From Congregibacter brevis (lineage in GTDB: Bacteria; Pseudomonadota; Gammaproteobacteria; Pseudomonadales; Halieaceae), in contig NZ_CP136865.1 of the NCBI RefSeq assembly GCF_045689245.1, forward strand, positions 2,914,001 to 2,978,000: a stretch of DNA of 64,000 nucleotides. Reading direction: 5' to 3'. Below are positions 26,244 to 35,626 of this stretch, piece by piece. Every line of letters starts with the position of its first letter. Position 1 is the stretch's first letter. The notes under the pieces were generated by a model. The model did no database searches. It saw only the letters and a program-made list of their open reading frames with translations, and had not been told where the DNA came from. Both the position numbers and the translations under genes were made by a program.

Positions 26244-27947
26244 TCAAGCAGCGTCGCTAACCCGCTCCGTGTCCTTGCCCTTAGGTCCCGATGGACGTGA
26301 GGCGCTACTCTGGCTCTTTGGCGCTTTTTTGGGCGCTCGCTTCACCGCTTTTTTACGAGCCGGCTTGGTGGCGGACTTCTCGACCGGTGCAGATACCGCT
26401 CGGTCCAGACGCTGGGAGCCGGTTTCACGCATCGCTTCACGATCGGAGCGGGTCGGGGCTGGTCGGCGCCGAGAAGCTCTGGGACGCTGATACTCATCGC
26501 CCTGCGGTCGCAGGTCTCCATATTCGAAGCGATGTAAGATATCTTCCATCGTCCGCGATATCTTGGTGCAGGTCCGAATAGACTCGACCGAAGGGAACGC
26601 CGAGCGCTCGCCGGCCTCCATAAGCTCCATCAGTTCTTTTTCAGATAGATGCGCCAGGATCTTGCCCGGGTTATACCAGCGGAAGCTGGGCACAATGTTG
26701 ATGTCACCGCTGTATTCCTGATCCATAAGCGCGTGCACGCCATTGAGCAGCAAATTGAATCGAGGCCAGTTATCGCCCTGGCGCTGAGCTACTCCCCGGT
26801 AAAAGTTCAGCATCTCTCGCCCCATACCCACGCCGAGAGACCCCAAGGCACGAGTCAATTGGCTTCGCTCCTTGCCGCCGTTAAGAAACGGCGTTGCTAT
26901 AGGGTTCACCATACTCACTATGTAGTGATTAGTACTGTACAAGCGCGACAAGCGCTTCGCGGGGAGGTCATCGGCGATGCTCCCATCAACCCAGCGACGA
27001 GTGGGCAGATAGGGCTGTGCTTCCCCATGAACGTTTCTCGCCATCAGGGTGACCGGAGGAAAAACCCCGGGCACGGCGCAGGACGCCATAACGGCAGAGC
27101 GCACAAATACATTGGGTGAAGTGATTGCATTCAAAAGTCTGGAGCGCTGATGCGGCTCTGCCGGCGCTACCGTGATACTAATCTGGCGTCCGGTCTTTTC
27201 GTAGGCTTCCTGAAAAGTCAGATCCGGGATCAAACGCGCAACGATCTGCTCGAGATCACCGACATCGATCTGTGGATTGCTGCCAAAAAACATCCGGGAA
27301 AATGCGCTGGCTTCGCGCTCAGCCTCAAAGTGCACATTGGCCGGATCATAGAACCGCGTGAGCTCTTTGTCTGTATGCGTGCCCACGACACCCGCGACCA
27401 GGGATCCAGCACTGGCGCCAGAGATAACCCGCGGTAACAAATTTTGCTCAAGGAGCGTCTTAACTACCCCCAGATGATAAAAACCAAGAACCCCGCCACC
27501 GCTAAGCATTAAGGCGGAGCGGCCGAAGCAGATGTTTGCCCGGTAAAAGAAGTCCATTTTCTGCTGGATATCGATCTCTTCGACATCCAAATCGGCCAAG
27601 TAGCGCAAGGCATCGTCAATTTCGTCGATGTATTGCTCGATGAGCTGCTTGGTCCCGTGCTTTGCCCTTCGATAGAGGGAGCTGCGTCCCATGCCACCCA
27701 TGTTGCCGTGGATGCCCTCATTGAGAGTAAAAAGAAGGCCCTGATAATCATTGCGCACGCGTAAACTGCGAAGGCGATCCAAACGCAAGCGAATCTGCGC
27801 GTAATCATACTGACGGCTTTGGTCGACGTTTCTCCATCGCTTGGCACCGCTAACTTCGTCATGCTGCTGAGCTGCCTCAGACCAGTCCTCATAACTGAGG
27901 GCTGCGTCCATGGTCTTTTCAATCTTTTTCAACTTCCGCGACGACAT
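26244..27947 (-). CDS. Patatin-like phospholipase with DUF3336 domain
   Basis: The 567-residue product has an N-terminal DUF3336 region (residues about 5-135) followed by a patatin domain. The glycine-rich oxyanion motif is SGGGVLGFYHLG, the nucleophile is Ser179 in GASAG, and the partner is Asp321 in WVDGS. This is the catalytic dyad of triacylglycerol lipases and phospholipases related to yeast Tgl3/4. The last 85 or so residues are a basic, low-complexity tail rich in Arg, Lys, Pro and Ala. The ATG at 27947 (MSSRKLKKIEKTMD) was preferred; a start at 27992 adds 15 atypical residues. It may release fatty acids for the neighbouring ligases. Confidence 0.9.
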   Translation of the reverse strand: MSSRKLKKIEKTMDAALSYEDWSEAAQQHDEVSGAKRWRNVDQSRQYDYAQIRLRLDRLRSLRVRNDYQGLLFTLNEGIHGNMGGMGRSSLYRRAKHGTKQLIEQYIDEIDDALRYLADLDVEEIDIQQKMDFFYRANICFGRSALMLSGGGVLGFYHLGVVKTLLEQNLLPRVISGASAGSLVAGVVGTHTDKELTRFYDPANVHFEAEREASAFSRMFFGSNPQIDVGDLEQIVARLIPDLTFQEAYEKTGRQISITVAPAEPHQRSRLLNAITSPNVFVRSAVMASCAVPGVFPPVTLMARNVHGEAQPYLPTRRWVDGSIADDLPAKRLSRLYSTNHYIVSMVNPIATPFLNGGKERSQLTRALGSLGVGMGREMLNFYRGVAQRQGDNWPRFNLLLNGVHALMDQEYSGDINIVPSFRWYNPGKILAHLSEKELMELMEAGERSAFPSVESIRTCTKISRTMEDILHRFEYGDLRPQGDEYQRPRASRRRPAPTRSDREAMRETGSQRLDRAVSAPVEKSATKPARKKAVKRAPKKAPKSQSSASRPSGPKGKDTERVSDAA

Positions 27948-28163
27948 CCGTTCTCCCACTGCGCGAACATGTATAGGCGTAGCATAGCGCACCTTGGATC
28001 CCCAAAAACATTACCTAAAGTAACAAACTGACACGCACGTCGACCCTCACAGGCGAGAATTCTGGATGCATTTCGTCGCTCCAGACCCTACACTTTGGGA
28101 CAACTATTGAATCTCCTTAGGTGATTTAGGTCATCTTTGAACTAATAAAAAAGGGATACTCCT

Positions 28164-29231
28164 GTGCGCGCTTACCTCGTCGCCGCTCTACTTTTACTGC
28201 TTATCTTGGGAGGCACTGCCACCTACGTTTTACAGCGTTTTTCTGCCATGGCCTCTGGGGACTACTCTGCTCCGCCGGTCACCATTGCAGCAGGCACCGC
28301 TGAATCAAGACCTTGGCGCGAAACCATCGATGCAGTGGGCACTGTCAGAGCTGCCCGGGGGATTTTGCTCACCGCTGAGACCACCGGCGACATTACCGCC
28401 ATGCTCGTTCAGTCCGGGGATAGTGTTGAACCGGGCCAACCCCTAATGAGCATCGATGAAGAGTATGAGGTCGCCACGCGTCAACGTCTGGAAGCCAGAC
28501 TGCTCTTGGCAGATCAGCTCTATCAACGCGACGCGCGCCTGATAAAGGAAAACTCAATCCCCCAAAGCCAACTGGATCAGTCAAGAGCAGACCTCCAATC
28601 GGCACAGGCAGAGCTTGCTGAAATCGATGCAGTGCTTAAGAACAAGCGTATCAGCGCACCCTTCTCAGGCCGTCTGGGTATTTTTCAGGTTCGTCTGGGC
28701 GACTATGTCGAGGCCGGTACCGCCTTGGTCACTCTTCAGGACGTTTCCAGCCTGGAGGTGGACTTTTCGGTTCCCGACCGCTACGCCCCGCTCATGCAGC
28801 CCGGTCTGAGTATCGCCCTACGAACAGCCGCTTTCCCGGATCAAAGCTTTACTGCCACGCTAAGAGCGGTCGATTCCCAAATTGATGAAAACACGCGAAA
28901 TCTGCAGATTCGCGCTAGCCTCGATGAAGGACAAGGCTTGCTACCGGGAATGTTTGCCAGCCTTGTGATCGACCTCAATCGCGAAACTCTCCGCGTATTT
29001 GTACCCGAGACTGCGGTGAGCTATTCGCTTCAAGGTAATCTTGTCTACGTGATCGAGGAAGATGACGACGGCCTGTTCGTCAGTCCGCGTGTCGTGAAGA
29101 CCGTCGCTGCCAACAACGGCGAAGTCGTTATCGTCAGTGGCGTAGAGGATGGGGAGCGCATCGTGATCGCCGGGCAAAACAAGCTTTATCGTGGCGCTCG
29201 GGTCCAAATTGATCCAGACGCAGGTATCTGA
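28164..29231 (+). CDS. RND efflux periplasmic adaptor (membrane fusion protein)
   Basis: The 355-residue product is an HlyD/MexA-type adaptor. It has an N-terminal signal or anchor (residues 3-25), the biotinyl-lipoyl-like domain around VQSGDSVEPGQPLMSIDE, a short coiled-coil hairpin (residues about 110-160), the second lipoyl half ISAPFSGRLGIFQVRLGDYVEAG, and a beta-barrel and proximal domain. It starts with GTG at 28164. It links the inner-membrane pump encoded two bases downstream to an outer-membrane channel that is not encoded in the window. The cargo is unknown. Confidence 0.92.
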   Translation: MRAYLVAALLLLLILGGTATYVLQRFSAMASGDYSAPPVTIAAGTAESRPWRETIDAVGTVRAARGILLTAETTGDITAMLVQSGDSVEPGQPLMSIDEEYEVATRQRLEARLLLADQLYQRDARLIKENSIPQSQLDQSRADLQSAQAELAEIDAVLKNKRISAPFSGRLGIFQVRLGDYVEAGTALVTLQDVSSLEVDFSVPDRYAPLMQPGLSIALRTAAFPDQSFTATLRAVDSQIDENTRNLQIRASLDEGQGLLPGMFASLVIDLNRETLRVFVPETAVSYSLQGNLVYVIEEDDDGLFVSPRVVKTVAANNGEVVIVSGVEDGERIVIAGQNKLYRGARVQIDPDAGI

Positions 29232-29233
29232 GC

Positions 29234-32200
29234 ATGCGCTTCACAGATGTTTTTATCCAACGCCCAGTACTCTCTGTGGTGCTCAGCGCTTTTATCCTCA
29301 TCGCCGGGCTCGCCTCCCTGGGGAAGATCACTCTGCGAGAGTTCCCGGAGTTGGAGCGGAGCATCATCTCGGTCACTACCGTTTACCCCGGCGCAAACTC
29401 AAGGACCATCCAGGGATTTGTCACTACCCCGCTGCAGGTAAACATCGCTGGCGCGAGGGGTGTCGAGTACATCACATCATCCAGTAATCCCGGAGTTTCA
29501 TCGATACAGGTGCACGTGCGGCTTGGGGAGAACACCTCCAACGTGCTCACGGAAGTTATTGCTAAAGTAAACGAAGCGCGCGATGAGCTTCCGGATGATG
29601 TTCAGGATCCCGTCATCTCAACCACAGGAAGTGGTGACGCGATGATGTATCTCGCCTTTGTCAGCGAGCAAATGACGCCTTTTCAAGTGACTGACTATCT
29701 TCTGCGCAGCGTTCAACCTGAATTGGCCACCATAGAAGGCGTCGGTAAAGCCGGCATATTTGGCCGCTATCTCGCCATGCGTATTTGGCTGGACCCTGTA
29801 CGCATGGCAGCACTGAACGTCACATCCAACGATGTCAACGCGGCGATCCGAAGGGACAACGTAATCAGCACCGCAGGCGCCACTGAGGGCGAGTGGATAC
29901 GAGTCACCGTGGACGCTGTGACCGGGATGCGCACGGCGAAAGAGTTCCAATCGCTGGTCGTTCGTCAGGATGAAGACCGGCAGGTGAGACTGGGTGATGT
30001 CGCAGAAGTCGAGCTAGCCGCGGAGAACAATCAGTCGCGTCAGTTCACCAGTGGTCGAGACACGGTATTTATGTCCATCACCACGGCTCCAGATGCCAAC
30101 CCACTTTCAGTCTCCGCTGCCGTCCACGACATTCTCCCCGCCATTGAAGCCAACCTTCCCGCTGACATGGAACTGATCATGGACTGGGACAGTTCAGTCG
30201 CCATTGATGACGCACTCCAGGAAGTCAGTAACACTCTGCTCGAAGCGGGAATTATTGTTATTCTGGTGATCTTTCTGTTTTTGGGTTCTTTCCGTGTGGT
30301 ACTGATTCCACTCGTTGCGATACCACTTTCACTTATTGGCGTGGTGTTCATCATGCTGAGCATGGGGTTTTCGCTGAACCTTCTAACACTGCTTGCCATG
30401 GTAATCGCCATCGGCCTCGTCGTTGATGACGCTATCGTCGTGGTGGAAAACGTCCATCGGCATATCGAAGATGGTGCAACGCCTATGCAGGCCGCCATCG
30501 ACGGGGCCAGAGAAGTCGCTCTACCCGTGATTGCCATGACCCTGACGCTTGCCGCTGTCTATGCCCCCATCGCCTTCATCGGCGGGCTCACCGGCGCGCT
30601 ATTTAGCGAGTTTGCCCTCACGCTTGCAGGCGCCGTCCTCGTTTCCGGCGTGGTTGCGCTAACACTCAGTCCCATGATGGCTTCTCGCTTTTTGCAGGGG
30701 CACGAAGAACAGGGACGCTTTGCGGACATGCTGGATAACTTCTTCCACCGCATGAATCGTGGTTACCAGGGCATGCTCACGCACTGTCTGAACAATCGTG
30801 GCGCGGTACTGATGTTCACGGCCGGCATACTGCTCAGTCTGCCCGCCCTGTTTCTCGTTAGCCAAAGGGAACTGGCACCCGAGGAAGATACAAGCTCTCT
30901 CTACGTCGTAGGATCTGCCCCAAGCTATGCAAACCTCGATTACGTAAACGTCTTTCTGGACCAGGTCGTGGATATTTGGAAGGAGATTCCAGAGATTCAG
31001 GGGTCTTGGCAGGTCGCAGAGCCGGACAGTAACTTCGGCGGACTGAACATGACCAGCTGGAAGGAGCGAACCCGCACCCAGCAAGAAGTGCAACAGGAAC
31101 TCCAAAGCAAGCTGGGAAACATCGCGGGCATGGAGCTCTTTAGCTTTGGTAACCCTCCCCTACCGGGTTCAGATTCCGGGCTTCCGCTTAGCTTCGTTGT
31201 CGCATCCACCGCGCCCTACGATGAGGTGGAACGGGTGGGCGAGGAACTCCTCAACGCCGCTCGACAATCTGGCATGTTTATTTTCGTCAGCCAGAGTCTC
31301 GATTTTAATCGGCCGGAAATCAGCGTCGACATTGATCGGGAATTAGCCTCGCGGCTGGGCATCTCGATGCAGGACATCGCCAATACCTTAGCGGTGATGC
31401 TAGGAGAAGCCGAGGTCAATCGATTCACCCGCGAGGGCCGCAGCTATAAAGTGATTCCTCAGGCAGGGAGAGACTTCCGTCTCACCCAATCAGAGCTCGA
31501 GAAATACTATCTACGCACAACAGGCGGAGACCTGGTGCCGCTATCCAGTGTTATTAGCCTTCAAACCCGAGTTGAACCCAATACGCTATCCCAGTATCAA
31601 CAGCTTAACAGTACGACAATACAGGGCATGATGATGCCGCCAAACACCCTGGGTGATGGACTGAGCTTCCTTGAGCTTCAGTTGGCGGAAATAGCCCCTC
31701 GAGGATTCCGCGTCGGCTACACCGGGGCGTCGCGGCGCTATGTTCAGGAGAGTGCAACGTTCCCTATTCTGTTCGGCATGTCTCTACTACTTATATTTTT
31801 AGTACTTGCGGCACAGTTCAATAGCTTTCGCGATCCTCTCGTTGTGTTGGTGGCCGTCCCGCTATCAATTTTTGGCGCAATGTTGCCCATGGCGATGGGG
31901 CTGATGACGCTGAACATCTACACACAGATCGGACTACTGACACTCATTGGACTCATCGCGAAACACGGCATTCTCATTGTGGAATTTGCCAATCACCTTG
32001 TGCTCGAGGGAGCTGATCGGCGTAGCGCCGTGCTGGAGGCCGCGACTCTGCGTCTGCGTCCGATCCTAATGACGACATTCGCAACGGTGCTTGGCGTTTT
32101 ACCTTTGGTGCTCGCGGCTGGACCCGGCGCCAATGCCCGCTTTGGTATCGGCCTGACCATTACCGCGGGCATGCTTATTGGAACTCTCTTCACGCTGTTT

Positions 32201-32284
32201 GTGCTACCGGTGTTCTATCTCCCGTTTAGAAACGAGGCTAAGACGGAAAACACGGCAGGCGAAGCGGTCCCACAAAACAGCTAA
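29234..32284 (+). CDS. RND transporter permease (HAE1 family)
   Basis: The 1016-residue product is a full-length HAE1-type RND pump with twelve predicted membrane helices and two large periplasmic loops. It begins MRFTDVFIQRPVLSVVLSAF, typical of the family. The proton-relay aspartate pair lies in TM4 (IGLVVDDAIVVVENVHRH). The conserved GLIAKHGILIVEFAN is in the second half. It exports hydrophobic or amphiphilic compounds using the proton gradient. It begins two bases after the adaptor gene. No TolC-like gene or local regulator is present. Confidence 0.94.
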   Translation: MRFTDVFIQRPVLSVVLSAFILIAGLASLGKITLREFPELERSIISVTTVYPGANSRTIQGFVTTPLQVNIAGARGVEYITSSSNPGVSSIQVHVRLGENTSNVLTEVIAKVNEARDELPDDVQDPVISTTGSGDAMMYLAFVSEQMTPFQVTDYLLRSVQPELATIEGVGKAGIFGRYLAMRIWLDPVRMAALNVTSNDVNAAIRRDNVISTAGATEGEWIRVTVDAVTGMRTAKEFQSLVVRQDEDRQVRLGDVAEVELAAENNQSRQFTSGRDTVFMSITTAPDANPLSVSAAVHDILPAIEANLPADMELIMDWDSSVAIDDALQEVSNTLLEAGIIVILVIFLFLGSFRVVLIPLVAIPLSLIGVVFIMLSMGFSLNLLTLLAMVIAIGLVVDDAIVVVENVHRHIEDGATPMQAAIDGAREVALPVIAMTLTLAAVYAPIAFIGGLTGALFSEFALTLAGAVLVSGVVALTLSPMMASRFLQGHEEQGRFADMLDNFFHRMNRGYQGMLTHCLNNRGAVLMFTAGILLSLPALFLVSQRELAPEEDTSSLYVVGSAPSYANLDYVNVFLDQVVDIWKEIPEIQGSWQVAEPDSNFGGLNMTSWKERTRTQQEVQQELQSKLGNIAGMELFSFGNPPLPGSDSGLPLSFVVASTAPYDEVERVGEELLNAARQSGMFIFVSQSLDFNRPEISVDIDRELASRLGISMQDIANTLAVMLGEAEVNRFTREGRSYKVIPQAGRDFRLTQSELEKYYLRTTGGDLVPLSSVISLQTRVEPNTLSQYQQLNSTTIQGMMMPPNTLGDGLSFLELQLAEIAPRGFRVGYTGASRRYVQESATFPILFGMSLLLIFLVLAAQFNSFRDPLVVLVAVPLSIFGAMLPMAMGLMTLNIYTQIGLLTLIGLIAKHGILIVEFANHLVLEGADRRSAVLEAATLRLRPILMTTFATVLGVLPLVLAAGPGANARFGIGLTITAGMLIGTLFTLFVLPVFYLPFRNEAKTENTAGEAVPQNS

Positions 32285-32300
32285 GGCGCTAGCCGGCCCT

Positions 32301-32327
32301 GAGCCCGAGCCCGAGCCCGAGCATGAG
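32301..32327. repeat. Short hexamer repeat
   Basis: GAGCCC occurs three times in tandem at 32301-32318, followed by GAGCAT and GAG. It lies in the 63-base gap between two convergent genes. It may be a slippage tract; there is no terminator-like U tract here. Confidence 0.6.
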
Positions 32328-32347
32328 ACGTGGAGCTGCGCAAGGAC

Positions 32348-33913
32348 TTACTCCTTGGCGATGTCGTCCCTCGCTGCTGCTCGGTACTCTTCTACGAGAT
32401 GGCGTTTGTAAAGTTTGCCGTTATCGAGGCGAGGCAGACTTTCGTTAAAGTCTATAGAGCGCGGAATCTTGATATGTGACAGTCTTTCGCGGAGCCACTC
32501 CATCAGTTCAATGGCAACCTCATCCGTAGCGTCGACCCAGTTCTGCGGCTGAACCACAGCCTTCACCTCCTCGCCAAATTCCTCGTGAGGAATACCGAAT
32601 ACGGCGACGTCAGCGACCTTGTCGTGGGTAATGAGCAGATTTTCGACCTCCTGTGGATAGATGTTGACGCCACCGCTAATAATCATGAAATGTTTGCGAT
32701 CGGTTAGATACAAATAACCTTCTTCGTCCAAATAGCCGACGTCACCCGTGTTAGCCCAGCCTTCTTCGTTATAAGACGCGGCGGTTTTTTCGGGCTCTTT
32801 GTAGTACTCGAACGTCGCTTGAGAGCCGCTGAAGTAAATCGCACCGACCTCCCCCGCAGGTAACTCTCGGCCCTCATCGTCCACGATGTGCAGCTCTCCG
32901 AGCATCGCGCGTCCAACGGAACCTTTATGACTCAGCCATTGGGGTGAATCGATCAATGTGGCGCCAATAGACTCGCTCGCGGCGTAATACTCCACGATCA
33001 CGGGGCCCCACCAATCAATCATTCTCTCTTTGGTCTCTATGGGACAGGGCGCTGCAGCGTGTATCGCAAATTGCATAGAGCTAAGGTCATACTTGTCGCG
33101 CATTTCCTCGGGCAACTTCAACATACGTACAAACATAATGGGAACCCACTGACTGTGCGTAACACGATGCTCTTCTATGAGTGCAAGTGCGCGCTCGGGA
33201 TCAAACTGCTCCATGATCACCGTCGTGCCGCCCATGTACAGAGTAAGCATGTTGTAGTGCAGGGGCGCTGCGTGATAGAGCGGTGCTGGCGACAGGTATA
33301 CGGTTTCTTCACCAAATCCGAAAGCTGCGCCCAAGGTCCCTGCGAGAAAATGCGGAGCGTGCATATCATCCGAATCAGGGGGCACAAAAACTCCCTTAGG
33401 CTGCCCCGTAGTGCCCGACGAATACAGCATCGGAACTCCGTTCGCCTGATCCTCCACAGCCGTGGTTGGCTGCGCGTCAGTGGCCTCTTCCCAAGATTCA
33501 AAGTCGTCGCGTACACCACCGACCATAAACTGGTGATGAACCCCCGCAGCACTCTCCGTCGCAGCGATAGCCACCGACGCCACCTTGGGCGACGCAATAA
33601 AAAGTTTCGCCTCGCAGTTACTAAGAATGTAGGCAGTCTCTTCCGCCTTAAGGTGACTGCTGATGGCGGTGAAAATTATGCCCGCCCGCTGAGCGCCCCA
33701 GCAAATCTCCAAATACTCCCGGCGATTCTCCATCATCAAGGCAATGTGGTCGCCTGAATTCAAACCCAAAGATCGGAACAACTGCGCCGCCTGGTTCGAC
33801 CGTTCGTCTAACTCCCGATAGGTGACCATCTTGTCACCGCCTCCCAATGCATCGGCCACAATGATGGCAGGCTTATGGGGATAGACTTTGGCGGTTTCGC
33901 TGGGATGTGGCAT
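32348..33913 (-). CDS. Acyl-CoA synthetase (AMP-forming)
   Basis: The 521-residue product is a second ANL-superfamily ligase. It carries MLYSSGTTGQPKGVF, the adenine-contact region around YYAASESIGAT, GWANTGDVGYLDEEGYLY, GGVNIYPQEVE and the C-terminal lysine in LPRLDNGKLYKRHL. It is shorter than and clearly distinct from the ligase at 23.3-25.0 kb, so the substrates probably differ. Similar proteins are annotated as long-chain fatty-acid or bile-acid-type CoA ligases; this cannot be resolved here. It diverges from the D-glutamate cyclase locus across 133 bases that contain overlapping palindromes near its start. Confidence 0.9.
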   Translation of the reverse strand: MPHPSETAKVYPHKPAIIVADALGGGDKMVTYRELDERSNQAAQLFRSLGLNSGDHIALMMENRREYLEICWGAQRAGIIFTAISSHLKAEETAYILSNCEAKLFIASPKVASVAIAATESAAGVHHQFMVGGVRDDFESWEEATDAQPTTAVEDQANGVPMLYSSGTTGQPKGVFVPPDSDDMHAPHFLAGTLGAAFGFGEETVYLSPAPLYHAAPLHYNMLTLYMGGTTVIMEQFDPERALALIEEHRVTHSQWVPIMFVRMLKLPEEMRDKYDLSSMQFAIHAAAPCPIETKERMIDWWGPVIVEYYAASESIGATLIDSPQWLSHKGSVGRAMLGELHIVDDEGRELPAGEVGAIYFSGSQATFEYYKEPEKTAASYNEEGWANTGDVGYLDEEGYLYLTDRKHFMIISGGVNIYPQEVENLLITHDKVADVAVFGIPHEEFGEEVKAVVQPQNWVDATDEVAIELMEWLRERLSHIKIPRSIDFNESLPRLDNGKLYKRHLVEEYRAAARDDIAKE

Positions 33914-33941
33914 CCGGGGCTCCTGGAAGTTGTTATTCGAC

Positions 33942-33965
33942 TATCTAAAGATACTATAGAATAGT
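33942..33965. promoter_or_regulatory. Overlapping AT-rich palindromes upstream of acyl-CoA synthetase
   Basis: TATCT-AA-AGATA at 33942-33953 and ACTAT-AGA-ATAGT at 33953-33965 are both perfect inverted repeats and share one base. They lie 29-52 bases before the synthetase start, at the position of a core promoter, so they could be a repressor operator. The remainder of the 133-base divergent region shows no further structure. Confidence 0.4.
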
Positions 33966-34046
33966 GGCGCTCTCAGGTACTCTCCTTCGCTCTAATTACG
34001 GACTCGTTCAAGCAACCCCTTCACAGCTTATATGTAGGTTAGAAAC

Positions 34047-34838
34047 GTGGAAGTAGTCGCAAACATCACCCCCTCAGCGCTTCGCGAAAAAATACGCAGC
34101 GGGGAGTTTTCGGACAATACATCAGGCCTTGCGCCCGGTTTCGTGCAGTGCAACATCGTTATTCTGCCGTCCCAGTGGGCCGCTGATTTCCTGCGTTTTT
34201 GTCAGGCGAATCCGCGCCCCTGCCCTCTCATTGCCTGCAGCTCTTCGCCGGGTGACACGGGGCTGGCAAAACTCGGTAATATTGATATTCGACGAGACAT
34301 ACCTTCCTATCGAGTGTTTCGCGATGGCGTTTTTGATGTCGAGTGCGGTGACATCATGGATCTGTGGACTGAGGATCTCGTGACCTTCGCCTTGGGCTGC
34401 TCCTTCTCTTTCGAAGAGGCGCTTATGGAGGCCGGACTGGACGTACGCAACATCAGTGAAAAGGTCAACGTGCCAATGTTTCGAAGCAACATTCCCTGCG
34501 AGTCCGCAGGACCCTTTTCGGGAGATATGGTGGTAAGCATGCGGCCATTTCTCCCTGCTGATGCTATCCGTGCAATACAGGTGTGCAGTCGTTTCCCCGC
34601 CGTACACGGTGCGCCAGTGCACCTCGGTGATCCCGGCGCAATTGGCATTGCGGACATCAACGCTCCGGATTACGGTGACCCGGTGAATATTCGAACTGGG
34701 GAGTTACCTCTATTTTGGGCCTGCGGTGTCACACCTCAGGTGGCACTGGAAAACGCGGCGCCCCCATTTGCGATTACTCACAGTCCGGGCTGCATGTTGG
34801 TGACAGACATGCGCAATGCTGAACTGGCTATTCTCTAA
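34047..34838 (+). CDS. DUF1445 protein (D-glutamate cyclase N-terminal-like, YcsI family)
   Basis: The 263-residue product matches the DUF1445/UPF0317 family. Family landmarks are TSGLAPGFVQCNIVILP near residue 27, DIRRDIPSYRVFRDG, the SCSFSFEEAL block, and FWACGVTPQVAL near the end. In human DGLUCY this domain forms the N-terminal half and a DUF4392 domain the C-terminal half of a mitochondrial enzyme that interconverts D-glutamate and 5-oxo-D-proline. Here the DUF4392 half is a separate gene 2.4 kb downstream. The family also neighbours pxpABC in Bacillus (YcsI). It starts with GTG at 34047 and lies 56 bases before pxpA. Family match is secure; the biochemical role of the lone domain is not. 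Confidence 0.92.
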   Translation: MEVVANITPSALREKIRSGEFSDNTSGLAPGFVQCNIVILPSQWAADFLRFCQANPRPCPLIACSSSPGDTGLAKLGNIDIRRDIPSYRVFRDGVFDVECGDIMDLWTEDLVTFALGCSFSFEEALMEAGLDVRNISEKVNVPMFRSNIPCESAGPFSGDMVVSMRPFLPADAIRAIQVCSRFPAVHGAPVHLGDPGAIGIADINAPDYGDPVNIRTGELPLFWACGVTPQVALENAAPPFAITHSPGCMLVTDMRNAELAIL

Positions 34839-34894
34839 GTGATGCGCAAGACCACGCAGATATTGAAGAATGACAAGCTGCAGGAGCGTACAAC

Positions 34895-35626
34895 GTGTTA
34901 TTGAACTGCGATTTGGGTGAAAGCTTTGGCAGCTGGCGTATGGGTCTGGACGAGGAGGTTATGCCCTTCCTCGACCAAGCCAATGTCGCCTGTGGTTTTC
35001 ACGGCGGCGACCCTCTAACTATGGAGAGGACACTTAAGTTGGCTGCGGAGCATGGCGTGTCTGTGGGCGCTCATCCCGCCTATCCAGATCTCGTCGGCTT
35101 TGGCAGACGGAGCATGGCCCTATCCGCTGACGAGCTCCGCAGCACCCTCCTTTACCAAATTGCCGCGATCGATGGTATGGCTAAAACCCTGGGTGTGGAC
35201 CTGCAGTATGTGAAGCCCCACGGCGCCCTCTACAACGACATGATGGCAAACTCCGAAGTTCGCAATACCGTAATGCAATCGGTAGCGGCTTATGCAAAGC
35301 CGCTGACACTCATGCTTCAGGCCACCACTGAAGCCCAAAGCCATCGGTCAGAGGCCTCCTCCTTGAATCTTCCGCTGTACTTCGAAGCTTTTGCAGACCG
35401 ATGCTACGACGATGACGGTCGTCTGCTCTCAAGACGCAAACCCGGAGCCGTCCACGATCGAGACCGTATGCTCGCCCAGGTCGAGCAACTGGCACGCCAA
35501 TCCACGGTTACCACGGTATCTGGAGAAACGCTGACGCTTCAGGTAGACAGTTTGTGCGTCCATGGTGACAACGCCGAAGGTGTAAACGCCATCCGAGAGA
35601 TTCGACAGTTACTTGCCGATGACTGA
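34895..35626 (+). CDS. pxpA: 5-oxoprolinase subunit A (LamB/YcsF family)
   Basis: The 243-residue product starts with GTG and at once shows the family signature LLNCDLGESFG, followed by ANVACGFHGGDP, VGAHPAYPDLVGFGRR, and YVKPHGALYND. These carry the conserved acidic and histidine residues of the YcsF fold. PxpA acts with PxpB and PxpC in ATP-dependent hydrolysis of 5-oxo-L-proline to L-glutamate. The ribosome site CAGGAG is about ten bases upstream. It overlaps pxpB by eight bases. The gene order A-B-C matches the well-studied Bacillus and E. coli loci. Confidence 0.95.
   Translation: MLLNCDLGESFGSWRMGLDEEVMPFLDQANVACGFHGGDPLTMERTLKLAAEHGVSVGAHPAYPDLVGFGRRSMALSADELRSTLLYQIAAIDGMAKTLGVDLQYVKPHGALYNDMMANSEVRNTVMQSVAAYAKPLTLMLQATTEAQSHRSEASSLNLPLYFEAFADRCYDDDGRLLSRRKPGAVHDRDRMLAQVEQLARQSTVTTVSGETLTLQVDSLCVHGDNAEGVNAIREIRQLLADD

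Noticed and set aside
32285..32347. Terminator between the RND permease and acyl-CoA synthetase genes
   Set aside because: Only a GAGCCC tandem repeat is visible; there is no stem with a U tract.
33059..33757. Long plus-strand frame (232 codons) antisense to the acyl-CoA synthetase gene
   Set aside because: It lies wholly within a strongly supported ligase gene, has no recognisable domain and has a biased composition typical of antisense frames in GC-rich coding DNA.
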